Assembly: GCA_018902845.1 (NCBI GenBank)
Contig: JAHIPV010000012.1
Coordinates: 1-60,925, forward strand
Reading direction: 5' to 3'
Origin: Patescibacteria group bacterium
GTDB lineage: Bacteria; Patescibacteriota; Microgenomatia; UBA12405
Length of the DNA stretch: 60,925 nt
Part shown: piece by piece, positions 45,099 through 53,470 of the stretch
Layout: each line of letters starts with the position of its first letter
How positions within the stretch are numbered: the first letter of the stretch is position 1
The notes under the pieces: generated by a model
The model's input: only the letters and a program-made list of their open reading frames with translations
Databases searched by the model: none
What the model was told of the DNA's origin: nothing
Position numbers and translations under genes: made by a program

Positions 45099-45635
45099 TT
45101 ATTCACCGCACTGATTTTTGAGAGTTAAATAGCGAGACCTTAATTCTTTAAGATTGTCTACTTTTTCGTCCATATGATACTTTTTATAATTTTCTTCACC
45201 CAAGTATTCTAATTTACTTTCCAATTCTTCTATGCACTCATCTGTTCCTGGGAACGGCTTTACGTCACAAGCTTGTTTTATTTTTAAAAAAAGGTCATTT
45301 GCCTGCCTACAAACTTCTTCTTTATCTGCTTGGGTGTTATGTTCCACAATTTGCTTATTTTGTACCCCAAGGATATGTGAAAACTCTTCATCTTGTTTTG
45401 ACAAGTTGTTTGTAACCGTCTCTAACTCCTCTGTCTTACTATTAAGTTTACTGTTAAGATTTTTCACCTCACTTTTGAGAGAGGAAACTTCTTGTAAAAG
45501 TTTATTTTTTTCCTCCTCTTGTTTGTTGTAAAAAGTATAACCCGTAAAGCCAATCAGCACGAAAATGCCCATAATAAGGGTTATTGCTAGCCATCCCCAT
45601 ATGGAAATCCGTTTATTTAACGACTTATTTTTCAT
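45099..45635 (-). CDS. Membrane-anchored coiled-coil protein
   Basis: This 178-residue protein has an N-terminal anchor (ISIWGWLAITLIMGIFVLIG) and a coiled coil (about 40-95), then a Cys-containing C-terminal part. The ATG at 45635 is preferred over a TTG at 45659 because the ribosome site (GGGGG) lies between them, 10 bases upstream of the ATG. It is convergent with the gene at 44546 and divergent from the XRE gene at 45737. Function unknown. Confidence 0.5.
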   Translation of the reverse strand: MKNKSLNKRISIWGWLAITLIMGIFVLIGFTGYTFYNKQEEEKNKLLQEVSSLKSEVKNLNSKLNSKTEELETVTNNLSKQDEEFSHILGVQNKQIVEHNTQADKEEVCRQANDLFLKIKQACDVKPFPGTDECIEELESKLEYLGEENYKKYHMDEKVDNLKELRSRYLTLKNQCGE

Positions 45636-45736
45636 AAATATATTACCCCCTAACTTCAATTATAAATAATTTCTCCCATAAAGTCTATGTTTACTGCGTT
45701 GTCGTTTTCTAATGGTTGTTCAAGAATTAAACTATT

Positions 45737-45958
45737 ATGTTAACCAAGAGTGAATTTACCGCTGAAGTCGGCAAGGGAATCAAAAAATGGAGGATAAAGA
45801 GAAATGTCTCCCAAGAGGAGCTAGCTCACCGTGCAGGGCTCTACAGGACCTATGTAGGGCATTTAGAAAACTTCAAGTATTCTCCCAGTGCTTATGTTTT
45901 GTATAAAATTGCAAAGGCTCTAAAAGTTCAGATTTCTGATTTTTTCCCTGAAACCTAA
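45737..45958 (+). CDS. XRE-family HTH regulator
   Basis: This 73-residue Cro/C1-type HTH (KGIKKWRIKRNVSQEELAHR, then RTYVGHLENFKYSPSAYVL) is a likely repressor. It is divergent from the anchored coiled-coil gene and upstream of the putative winged-helix gene and TIR gene, suggesting that it controls them. Its sequence differs from the two other XRE proteins in the window, so it is not a recent duplicate. Confidence 0.8.
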   Translation: MLTKSEFTAEVGKGIKKWRIKRNVSQEELAHRAGLYRTYVGHLENFKYSPSAYVLYKIAKALKVQISDFFPET

Positions 45959-46046
45959 ATTGCTCAAGAGCAGGGTGAAAAAATTCTTCCCGCCTTCTTT
46001 TCCAACGAATATCCTTGTCATTAAACTTGTAATGGGTATGTAGTGT

Positions 46047-46075
46047 TTGAGAAACCCGATAGTTCATGTTATACT
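46047..46075 (+). promoter_or_regulatory. Promoter before the winged-helix-like gene
   Basis: TTGAGA (46047-46052) and TATACT (46070-46075) are 17 bases apart, and the ATG at 46085 begins 9 bases after the -10 box. This fixes that ATG rather than an upstream in-frame start at 46043. Confidence 0.6.
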
Positions 46076-46084
46076 AGAACCATC

Positions 46085-46636
46085 ATGATAGATTACAATA
46101 GATTTCCACTGACCCAAATGAAAATTCTTTTACGTCTCTGGGATAGTCCAGACAAGATGGGATTTGCTGAAGGTCGAGATGAAGGAGGAAGCGTTAAAGA
46201 ATTGTATAAAAAGGGATTTTTGGAACCGACAGGGAGGGACAGGCGCAGAATAAGGTGGAGATTAGTAAGCGGTAGATTAAGAGAAAATGACGTTATCTCC
46301 ATGAGGAAACTAGTAATACTACAATACTCAGGTTATGAAATAATTAAGTGGTCTGATGGTTTCAAGTTAGTCCCCAATAGCCTTAATATCGTTGCTTCTT
46401 TTATTGTTAAAAAGGAAAACTTTGTAGCTGGATTTGCTTTTAGGGTTGGGTACCTTGATTGGGTTGCGAAACAGTTGAGGGAAAAGAAAGAAGAAACAAT
46501 TAATAAAGCACTAAAAGTTATTGAGGATTATTTAACCAACAAGGAAGTAAAAAATCTGGAAGAATATACTTTTGAGTACTATTTTCCTGATTTTGTTAAA
46601 GTAGACAATCCAAAATGGTGGATAAAATCAAAATAA
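46085..46636 (+). CDS. Hypothetical protein, winged-helix-like N-terminus
   Basis: This 183-residue protein has an N-terminal region that looks like a winged helix (FPLTQMKILLRLWDSPDK, then SVKELYKKGFLEP and a basic RDRRRIRWRLV wing). The rest is mixed alpha/beta and rather aromatic. It starts 12 bases before the TIR gene ends up being transcribed, with a leaderless promoter. It may be the regulator or DNA-sensing partner of the TIR protein, but the winged-helix assignment is only by pattern. Confidence 0.45.
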   Translation: MIDYNRFPLTQMKILLRLWDSPDKMGFAEGRDEGGSVKELYKKGFLEPTGRDRRRIRWRLVSGRLRENDVISMRKLVILQYSGYEIIKWSDGFKLVPNSLNIVASFIVKKENFVAGFAFRVGYLDWVAKQLREKKEETINKALKVIEDYLTNKEVKNLEEYTFEYYFPDFVKVDNPKWWIKSK

Positions 46637-46648
46637 ATTGAGATAAGT

Positions 46649-48154
46649 ATGAAAGCAAAAGATAAGCCTAAATTTGTTAAAGAAGCCCGTACGCTATTAG
46701 GAGAATTAGATGTTGAAAAGTTAATTAGCGACCCCAATGATTTAAAAATCTTATCAAAAATTAACCGCCTTATTGTAATTTTTACGGATTTTTCTTCGAA
46801 TGATGGGCAAGAATTGGAAAGGTTGTTAGCGGAGTATCAGAAATGGGGAAGAAGAAGCACAAGAGTAGGGCATATTAAAAATAGAGTTGTGGATATGTTG
46901 AGGTTCATTGACCAGAAAATTGGACAGATGGCTCTTTATGTTATCGAGGATGAAACTAGCAAATTGGTAAAATCCGCCGTTACTCAAGATGAAAAGTTTG
47001 ATGTTGCCTTCTCATTTGCAGGCGAACAAAGAGATTATGTGGCACAAGTTGCCCAACATGTTGAGAATAAAGGTAATATAAGTGTTTTTTATGATGATAA
47101 TTATGAGTTGGATATGTGGGGGAATAACATGGTCGATTATTTTAAGGATATTTTTGAGAACAGAGCAAATTATTGTGTAATGTTTATTTCAAAGGAGTAT
47201 GCCAATAAAACTTGGCCAAACTTTGAGAGACAAATTATTCAGGCAAAATCATTATTTCAAGAGGGGTATTTATTGCCAGTTAGGTTTGATGATACTCAAA
47301 TAAAAGGGGAAGTTTCTACGGTTAAGTATTTGAGTATTAAGGGCATGAAACCAGAAAATCTCGGTGAGAGAATAATCAAGAAGGTAGTTGGAAGTGACAA
47401 ATATACAGTAAAAAAAGAAACCAAAGTCGTAACGGTTACGAGTAAGGCAAACATTGCGACCCCAGAGGAAATACCACTTTTATACATAAAACCGAATGTC
47501 GGCAAACAGGGTGGCCCGAAAGGACACTTTCTTCATTTTACTGTAAAAAATATGTCTAATCAGGTGCTGTTTGACATTAATTGGGGCATGCGTGGTTTTA
47601 ACTATGAATGGAGACCTAAAACTGATTTTTTTGAGTTGGAACCAGAAAAAGAAAAAGAGTTGACATTTCCCCTTTCAAGTGAGGCGATATTTAAAGAAGA
47701 AATTCCTGAGTTAAATGTTTTTGCTGAATATAAAGACTTAGAAAATCGTCATTTTTTTGCAAGAAGAGAGCTCAAACAAGAAAAAGTTCCATCAGGAGCA
47801 TTTTTTGCTTTTAAAGCAGCTGAGTTCCATAAACCAAGCTTATTAAGGGATGATGGTTTAAAGTTATTATCAGGTCCAAACCTTATTGGAGATAGATACG
47901 AAATCGAGTTTGAAGTAAAGACTTCTAAAGGTATTGAAAAAGCAAAGATTGGAGTTAGTAAGACTTTTTTGTCGGTTTGGGATATGACTGAAGAAGATAA
48001 AGTTAAACAAGTTTTGGTTGAGTTGGGTCATAGGCAAATGAGAAAAATGACGAAAGAAGGTAGGGTGGGAGATTATGTGTTTGTAACAACAAGTTATCCG
48101 TTGGAATACCAAAGGGGGTTTGAAGGTTACAAAAAACTTAGAGACGCAATTTAA
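46649..48154 (+). CDS. TIR-domain protein, probable NADase effector
   Basis: This 501-residue protein has a helical N-terminal domain (about 1-110), a TIR domain (about 116-247) and a beta-rich C-terminal half (about 285-500). The TIR part shows DVAFSFAGEQRD, YDD (148-150), MFISKEYANKTW and W189-P-N-F-E193, where the Glu corresponds to the catalytic residue of TIR NADases. Bacterial TIR proteins deplete NAD or make cyclic ADPR signals in phage defence. No Sir2, ThsA or Argonaute gene is adjacent. The C-terminal half may sense the trigger. The next gene starts 18 bases downstream. Confidence 0.82.
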   Translation: MKAKDKPKFVKEARTLLGELDVEKLISDPNDLKILSKINRLIVIFTDFSSNDGQELERLLAEYQKWGRRSTRVGHIKNRVVDMLRFIDQKIGQMALYVIEDETSKLVKSAVTQDEKFDVAFSFAGEQRDYVAQVAQHVENKGNISVFYDDNYELDMWGNNMVDYFKDIFENRANYCVMFISKEYANKTWPNFERQIIQAKSLFQEGYLLPVRFDDTQIKGEVSTVKYLSIKGMKPENLGERIIKKVVGSDKYTVKKETKVVTVTSKANIATPEEIPLLYIKPNVGKQGGPKGHFLHFTVKNMSNQVLFDINWGMRGFNYEWRPKTDFFELEPEKEKELTFPLSSEAIFKEEIPELNVFAEYKDLENRHFFARRELKQEKVPSGAFFAFKAAEFHKPSLLRDDGLKLLSGPNLIGDRYEIEFEVKTSKGIEKAKIGVSKTFLSVWDMTEEDKVKQVLVELGHRQMRKMTKEGRVGDYVFVTTSYPLEYQRGFEGYKKLRDAI

Positions 48155-48171
48155 AAAATTAAAATATTACG

Positions 48172-48957
48172 ATGAACAATATTGGAATATTTTCCGAACA
48201 GGAAATAATCATAAATAATAAATTTTTTGTGTTATGCGCTAAAGAATATGAATTGCTTGTGAAGCTATTGCAACACAAGGAAAGTCTTGTTATGCAACTT
48301 AGTGGAAAGATTAAGGACACAGATAAACCTGATTACTCAATTGAGTTGATGCTTGCATACAACCTTCCTTTATTGAATGGCGCTGTAGAAAACTTAGCTA
48401 ATGGATACTTGGGGGTTTCTCAAATAATATTAAGGACGGTGTTAGAGAATACATGTCTGTCTATGTATTTTTTTGAATTTCCTAAAGATGAAAAGAAATA
48501 TAGGAAAAACAGAAAGTCATTTAATTGTAAGCTTAATGAATTGGGGTATGATACTTGGATAGAGGGGTGGTTAAATCGAATAGACAAAGAAGGTGAGAAA
48601 TTTTCAAAGCTGAAGGGAGAAGATAATGCTTGGTATCGGAGAATTTTCACAAACATTGTCAGCGAAGCTAGTTCTTTTGTGCATGTAGATATAGATTTTA
48701 TCTATGGTTTGGTTTATATAGATACTGGTGAAGAAAAATCTGATTACGCTCTTGGTCCAAACTGGTCAGATGATTTATTGGTAAAAAATGCATTATGGAA
48801 AATTATTGAAACATGTTTATATAGTTGTGCTGTTTTAGACAGAGTTTTTAAGAAATACATAACTGTCATTGATATGGCTTTATATAAGGATGCAATTAAC
48901 CAGTTAAACAATTGGAAAAAATTTTATGATAAAACAAATAGGAAAAAAAATAATTAA
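48172..48957 (+). CDS. Helical protein B (paralogue at 22279)
   Basis: This 261-residue protein is homologous to the one at 22279: IGIFSEQE at the start, LANGYLGVSQIILR (about 76-89), YFFEFP, then EASSFVH (about 165-171) and GPNWSDD. In both elements the gene follows a nuclease or NADase effector gene, which makes an accessory defence role likely. The FVH element is a possible HEPN-like catalytic His, but a preceding Arg at the right spacing is not conserved between the two. The next gene overlaps by 32 bases. Confidence 0.55.
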   Translation: MNNIGIFSEQEIIINNKFFVLCAKEYELLVKLLQHKESLVMQLSGKIKDTDKPDYSIELMLAYNLPLLNGAVENLANGYLGVSQIILRTVLENTCLSMYFFEFPKDEKKYRKNRKSFNCKLNELGYDTWIEGWLNRIDKEGEKFSKLKGEDNAWYRRIFTNIVSEASSFVHVDIDFIYGLVYIDTGEEKSDYALGPNWSDDLLVKNALWKIIETCLYSCAVLDRVFKKYITVIDMALYKDAINQLNNWKKFYDKTNRKKNN

Positions 48958-49519
48958 AAAAACCTCTTCGAGTGTACAAAGTAAACCTAATGAATATTTG
49001 ATAATCGACGAAGAAAGCAATGCAGTTGATTACTTAGTTCAATCTTGTGAATTTTTAGATAAAATTGAGAAAAATCGTTTATATATAAAGTGGTTTATTA
49101 TCGCTTTTCATGGCGCTATTTACTCCTTCATGATGTTGGCTTTATTAAAAGTAAATTCAGCTCAAATTTTTAGAGATAAAAAGAATAGCAAGCATCCGAT
49201 TGACCGTGATTTATTAAGTTTTTTGCAAATATACTTTTTACTTAAGAATAAAGACAATATGGGACAAAATCCGTTTATTTCAACAAATTATCATGATGAT
49301 TGTATGCAAGAACTGAATGATGAATTAAGGAATTTGATGATGCATTTTAGACCAATGGTGTGGGCAACAGAACCTTGGTATCCAGCCAGTGTTTGCTATC
49401 CTTTGCTTGATATTTTGAAATTTTGTATAAACCAAATACAATTTCGGCATTCAGATAATGCAACATTGCTAGCATACATAAATAGAGTCAGGGACTTATT
49501 AAGTAAATATAAAAAGTAG
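48926..49519 (+). CDS. HEPN-like small protein
   Basis: This 197-residue helical protein has L134-R135-N-L-M-M-H140 in a helical region, the R-N-x-x-x-H form of the HEPN ribonuclease motif. A hydrophobic stretch (about 55-73) lies upstream but is probably a buried helix. It overlaps the preceding paralogue gene by 32 bases, so the TIR, helical protein and HEPN-like genes form one cassette. HEPN proteins of this size often pair with a nucleotidyltransferase antitoxin; none is present here. Confidence 0.55.
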   Translation: MIKQIGKKIIKKTSSSVQSKPNEYLIIDEESNAVDYLVQSCEFLDKIEKNRLYIKWFIIAFHGAIYSFMMLALLKVNSAQIFRDKKNSKHPIDRDLLSFLQIYFLLKNKDNMGQNPFISTNYHDDCMQELNDELRNLMMHFRPMVWATEPWYPASVCYPLLDILKFCINQIQFRHSDNATLLAYINRVRDLLSKYKK

Positions 49520-49602
49520 ATAAAAGCAATTTTATATTCTGTTTTGGACACGAGAAGAATGGGTGGTAAAATTCATAAATATAAAAATGTCTGAATCAAA
49601 AA

Positions 49603-49998
49603 ATGAATATTGAAGTAAAAAACCAAAAAATTTGGATTGGGTTGATTTTTGTAGCCTTAATTTCTAGTCTTTTGTCGGTTTTTATAAGTTTAAAACCAAC
49701 ACAACAGGCAAAAACTAATTTTCCTGCCAACGACAATCTCTGTAGTACAAATGACCTTTTAGAAATAAAAATGAAACTAATTTCAAGACAAACTTTCAAT
49801 CAAAGGTTGGTTTTTTCAGAAGGAATTTATAGTCTCACCGAAGAGGAATTAAACAACAAATGTATTCCAGAAAATTTCAGAAAAGAGTATAAAATTGCAC
49901 GGGACTGTTATTTGAGTAATAAAGGTTGTTCTCAGAACGGTTTTTTTGAGGAATTAAAGAAATTTCTCGAGATAACAACTCCAAGTAAAACTAATTAA
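49603..49998 (+). CDS. Signal-anchored small protein
   Basis: This 131-residue protein has an N-terminal anchor (IWIGLIFVALISSLLSVFIS, about 8-27) and an outside part with Cys48, Cys88 and a Cys pair in ARDCYLSNKGC (about 104-114). The cysteines suggest disulphides or metal. It precedes the convergent recombinase at 50006 by 7 bases. Not a recognised family. Confidence 0.45.
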   Translation: MNIEVKNQKIWIGLIFVALISSLLSVFISLKPTQQAKTNFPANDNLCSTNDLLEIKMKLISRQTFNQRLVFSEGIYSLTEEELNNKCIPENFRKEYKIARDCYLSNKGCSQNGFFEELKKFLEITTPSKTN

Positions 49999-50005
49999 AG
50001 CATAT

Positions 50006-51670
50006 TTACACCGTTGATAAAGCCAAACTAGGTTGCTTTGTTATTTTTTTAATTTCTTCCCATCTCTGTCTTAATACCCCAATATAAGCCACATTTTGAA
50101 AGCTTTCTAAGATTTCTTTGATGTTTATATCTTTTATATTAGTGCAAGGATTAGGGAGCACGTTTGACTTTTTTGGTCGTTTTGCGAGTATAAAATAAGG
50201 TTTTTTCCAGTCCCATAGGAGTTTTCCGTCTTTCCATATAAGGTTCTCACAGAAAATACTTACCATCTCTCTCTTATTCTCTGGTAAAGCCATTCGTAAA
50301 CGTTTAGTAACGTGTTTAATATTATCTAGAAAGCCATACATTAACTCGTTCAGTTCGTGAGCCACATCTTCACACTTCACAACAGTCTTTCTCAGAGATG
50401 CCTCTTTTTGGTAACTATCTTCTTTTAAACGATCATATTCACTTTTTGTCAGATCATCTTCAGCAAATTTTCGCCCCAACTTATTTTGTAGTCTTTTTTC
50501 CGTCCTAATTTGTCCAGTAAGACCCATAACTTGTCTTTTGATATTGATTCTTTCTGGCTGGTTTAATTCAGCAACATATTCACGAGCCACCTTCCACGTT
50601 TTCTGATCAATTTCTAAAAATTCAAAAGCTTTCATAAGCTCATCCTCAAGTTTCTTCTCAGGTACATAAGCTCGTTTAACCCCTTTACAGGGAAGTTTTC
50701 TTTTTCCACACCGATAATAGGTAATACCTTTCTTGTGAGTACCAGAGAGCATTTCACCACAAAACTCACATTTAACAATCCCTGAATAAGCATAATCTAG
50801 ACGTGCCCTTTGCGGATGTTTACGTTCATTTATCACTTCTTGTACCTGGTAAAATAACCCTGAAGTAACTAAATCCTCGTATTTGCCCACAACCTTCTCT
50901 CCATCAGAATAAAAGATACTGGTATATTGGATATCACGCAACCGGTTACACCAAGTATTTTTTGCAATCTTTCCCGTAGTGCTCTTTTTACTCCTGGATC
51001 TTAATCCAATACTGTAAGCATAGTCAGTTATTTCATTAAAAGTGTACATACTTGACGCAAACTGTTCAAAAACTTGTTTGACTAATGGGCCTGTTTCAGG
51101 GTCTATAATCCATTTTTTTCTACCAACAGGGCCACGAGTCATATAGCCCAATATCGCCGGTCTAGCAGGATGTCCCATTATCCGAGCCTTAGTTTTCATA
51201 CCTTCCCTAGTTCTATAGCCAGTCTCATCACTTGATTTCTTAGACATAGCGAACTCAATTGCTACCATTAACTGGTCAGACGATGAGTCAGTGAATGTCT
51301 TTGTGGCAGTGTAGATGCGTTTAATAACCCCGCTTTGCATATACCACAAAAGTAAGCCCCCATCACCAAAATTACGGGCAAGGCGACTAATTTCTGTACA
51401 AACGATGCCATCTACTTCACCTTCGTGCTCTTCTAGATATTTAAGCATTTTATTAAAATCATCACGGACAAACGCTTCATATCCCGTCTTGTCATCTTCA
51501 AAAACAGGACAAACAAGTTCTAAATCGTGGTTCTTGATTGCCTCTTTAACAAAATTACGCTGGTATCGAATAGAATTAAGTTGTTTGTGCTCTTTTCCTC
51601 CTTTGTTGTCTTCCGATGATTTTCTTATATAGGCAACAACCTTGTTATATTTTTTTACATCATCCTTCAT
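50006..51670 (-). CDS. Large serine recombinase, third copy
   Basis: This 554-residue serine recombinase has the catalytic Ser18 in YIRKSSED, the resolvase domain (about 8-150) and a Recombinase domain (about 170-270). A zinc ribbon (CEFCGEML ... YYRCGKRKLPC, about 297-325) and a coiled coil (about 345-420) follow. It is only distantly related to the other two, so it is a separate lineage. Its start overlaps the stop of the 108-residue gene (ATGA), giving translational coupling. No convincing att duplication was found around it, so the limits of its element are not known. Confidence 0.9.
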   Translation of the reverse strand: MKDDVKKYNKVVAYIRKSSEDNKGGKEHKQLNSIRYQRNFVKEAIKNHDLELVCPVFEDDKTGYEAFVRDDFNKMLKYLEEHEGEVDGIVCTEISRLARNFGDGGLLLWYMQSGVIKRIYTATKTFTDSSSDQLMVAIEFAMSKKSSDETGYRTREGMKTKARIMGHPARPAILGYMTRGPVGRKKWIIDPETGPLVKQVFEQFASSMYTFNEITDYAYSIGLRSRSKKSTTGKIAKNTWCNRLRDIQYTSIFYSDGEKVVGKYEDLVTSGLFYQVQEVINERKHPQRARLDYAYSGIVKCEFCGEMLSGTHKKGITYYRCGKRKLPCKGVKRAYVPEKKLEDELMKAFEFLEIDQKTWKVAREYVAELNQPERINIKRQVMGLTGQIRTEKRLQNKLGRKFAEDDLTKSEYDRLKEDSYQKEASLRKTVVKCEDVAHELNELMYGFLDNIKHVTKRLRMALPENKREMVSIFCENLIWKDGKLLWDWKKPYFILAKRPKKSNVLPNPCTNIKDINIKEILESFQNVAYIGVLRQRWEEIKKITKQPSLALSTV

Positions 51671-51993
51671 TTTTTAGCCTTTGTTACCGTCCTATTAAAT
51701 TTGAGAATGGTTTCTATTAGAGGATACCTTTTCTTTTTTCCGTCAAGTACTTTTACTAATTCTGTAAGATCAGTTTTAATGACCCGTTGCTTTATTGTTT
51801 TCTCTCCAATTTTCCTATCTTTGTATATAATCTCGGCCTGAGGTTCAGTGTAAATTTTTCTAACCACATTGACGAACCTTCTGATCCCGTTCATTAGAAC
51901 CAAGACTTCTTTTTCGCTTAATTTTGAATCACGTTTTTTTAGATAGGAAATAAGTTTTTTCTGTGCTTGCGTTGGCTTGTTTTGTTTTTTCAT
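51667..51993 (-). CDS. Small basic protein coupled to recombinase
   Basis: This 108-residue basic protein (AQKKLISYLKKRDSKLSEKE at the N-terminus) is predicted to be helical and could bind DNA. It overlaps the recombinase start by 4 bases, so it is made with it. It could be a directionality factor or a regulator of recombination. No family was recognised. Confidence 0.5.
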   Translation of the reverse strand: MKKQNKPTQAQKKLISYLKKRDSKLSEKEVLVLMNGIRRFVNVVRKIYTEPQAEIIYKDRKIGEKTIKQRVIKTDLTELVKVLDGKKKRYPLIETILKFNRTVTKAKK

Positions 51994-52013
51994 TGAAAAT
52001 AAACAAGGGTGAT

Positions 52014-52376
52014 TTACCTGTCAAGAAATTCACTCAATTTACAATAAACAGCATCAAAACACTTTCTTTTAGGGAATTTTTTCTCTTCTTTTGCCGAATA
52101 CAGCAAACATTTAACGTAATAACCATCTTGAGTAATAACAAACCACAATCTACAACCTTCTGAAGGTGACATTTTTGGGTTAGAAGTCCCCACTCTCTGT
52201 TTGCAAATTTTAAAACCCTGGTTTGTAGCTATCTGACACGATAAGTTGCCTCCGTTTCTAGCTTGGTTTTGATGATAGTTAAAATACTTTTTCAAATCTT
52301 CCTTAAGAGACTTAAGTTTTTTTAACCTCTTAAGGTCAGATAAAATCAAATCATTTCCACAATCAATGAGATCCAT
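52014..52376 (-). CDS. Probable toxin partner of Panacea protein
   Basis: This 120-residue protein has a compact C-terminal part with CRLWFVITQDGYYVKCLLYS (about 74-93) and a basic final helix (CFDAVYCKLSEFL). It overlaps the upstream Panacea-type gene by 14 bases, the normal antitoxin-first order. PanA antitoxins pair with toxins from many unrelated families, so a toxin role follows from position. The sequence pattern somewhat resembles RelE/mRNase-like folds, but no catalytic set is clear. Confidence 0.5.
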   Translation of the reverse strand: MDLIDCGNDLILSDLKRLKKLKSLKEDLKKYFNYHQNQARNGGNLSCQIATNQGFKICKQRVGTSNPKMSPSEGCRLWFVITQDGYYVKCLLYSAKEEKKFPKRKCFDAVYCKLSEFLDR

Positions 52377-52974
52377 TTTTCAAGTTATCGCCTTTCAATT
52401 TTTCATTGATTTTTTTCATCAGGCTATAAAACTTATCACTTGAAAAAAACTTTTTCGCTTCACTATCTTCTAAATCTAGGTCTTCTTCACTAGATTCACG
52501 GTACTGGACTAAACCATAATCAATAACACCACCCATTTCAGGAGTTGCTAAATAAGGAAAATCTTGATGAGAAATATGGCTTATCTCACGTGGAGTCAAA
52601 TCTTGATATGCTTCGTTCACTTGATTTATTACTAGTAATTCTGAATCTGAAAATTGTTCCTCTGGAGAAATGTCAGCATTGCTAATCGAAAAAGTTTTTT
52701 GAGAAGTTCCATAGTAGTTCTTACCCTCCAGAATACAAATCAAATTCTGATCTTTCAATTTCTTCAAAACAGAAGGAAGGCCATAAATCGTCGGGCCAAA
52801 ATGATTTTTACGATACTTTAATCCGGTAATGGATTTCTCGCACTGTGAATAAAACCCAAAATCACAAAAATACAAAAGCTTCTGTAATTTCGTTTCAGTA
52901 AGCTTTGAATTATTGTAGTTACGCAATATATACAGTACTAACGCTCCCAATTTGCTATCTATTTTTTGACTCAT
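52363..52974 (-). CDS. Panacea-domain (DUF4065/SocA-like) antitoxin
   Basis: This 203-residue protein carries the Panacea domain: KLQKLLYFCDFGFYSQCEKS (about 30-49), ITGLKYRKNHFGP, and later PREISHISHQDFPY. Panacea is the antitoxin domain of hyperpromiscuous PanAT toxin-antitoxin pairs and also occurs in SocA, where it is a proteolysis adaptor. The gene lies upstream of and overlaps the likely toxin gene. It is inside the region carried by the third recombinase, so it may stabilise that element. Confidence 0.75.
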   Translation of the reverse strand: MSQKIDSKLGALVLYILRNYNNSKLTETKLQKLLYFCDFGFYSQCEKSITGLKYRKNHFGPTIYGLPSVLKKLKDQNLICILEGKNYYGTSQKTFSISNADISPEEQFSDSELLVINQVNEAYQDLTPREISHISHQDFPYLATPEMGGVIDYGLVQYRESSEEDLDLEDSEAKKFFSSDKFYSLMKKINEKLKGDNLKNGSH

Positions 52975-53088
52975 TTATCCACCCTAGTTAAAGTATACAA
53001 CAATCATCACACCAGAGGTCAAGAAACTCAAGACCTTTGGTTTTAGATATTTCTTACAGTTTGTGCAGGTTGACAATAAGGTGTTTTT

Positions 53089-53099
53089 TTTGAACCTAA
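53089..53099 (+). repeat. 11-mer TTTGAACCTAA, copy 4
   Basis: It lies in a gene-free gap upstream of the Panacea gene, in the same orientation as the copy at 26897-26907 and opposite to those at 26716 and 35695. It is a candidate right end of an older insertion. Confidence 0.35.
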
Positions 53100-53152
53100 T
53101 CTGATCCGCAAAATCCGCATAACTTTCTTCATAAGTACATAAACACCGTCTC

Positions 53153-53371
53153 TTAAAAAGGGAACAAGTCTCGAACTTTCACTTCCAATGTTCTTGCTAG
53201 CCGGTAAATTGTTTTCAGTGAAGGTTTCCGACTGCCTGCTTCGATAAACTGAATATACTTGGTGCTCAGTTTTGTTTTCTCAGCTAATTGATCTTGGGTT
53301 AATCCAGCCAATTTCCGATATTTCTTTATCTTTTTACCAAGTCGAATATCTTTTTCTGTAACCATACCCAT
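53153..53371 (-). CDS. XRE-family HTH regulator
   Basis: This 72-residue Cro/C1-type HTH (LGKKIKKYRKLAGLTQDQLA, then STKYIQFIEAGSRKPSLKTI) resembles the XRE protein at 16413, including the ending EVKVRDLF versus KVKVEDLF. The ATG at 53371 or the one at 53365 is the likely start; a longer frame begins with TTG at 53404. The start region lies in the exact palindrome 53363-53379, so self-repression is likely. It is divergent from the anchored protein at 53471. Confidence 0.8.
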   Translation of the reverse strand: MGMVTEKDIRLGKKIKKYRKLAGLTQDQLAEKTKLSTKYIQFIEAGSRKPSLKTIYRLARTLEVKVRDLFPF

Positions 53372-53379
53372 AGGGTATG
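53363..53379. promoter_or_regulatory. Operator palindrome at XRE start
   Basis: CATACCC-ATA-GGGTATG is a perfect 7-bp inverted repeat that overlaps the XRE start codons. It is similar to the ATACCA-N8-TGGTAT repeat at the XRE gene at 16413, as expected if related repressors bind related half-sites (TACC). Confidence 0.5.
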
Positions 53380-53470
53380 AATAATATGGTGTTTGTAGAA
53401 CCAACCGTGTGTATCTATTTAGCTACAAAAATGGCTTGTTTTTACACCAACTATTTGTTACCATCTCCTT

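Noticed and set aside
14511-50036. CTAGGTTGC shared by 14511 and about 50030 as possible att of the third recombinase
   Set aside because: Only nine bases, no gene-end continuity as seen for the first element, and the first copy lies inside that element.
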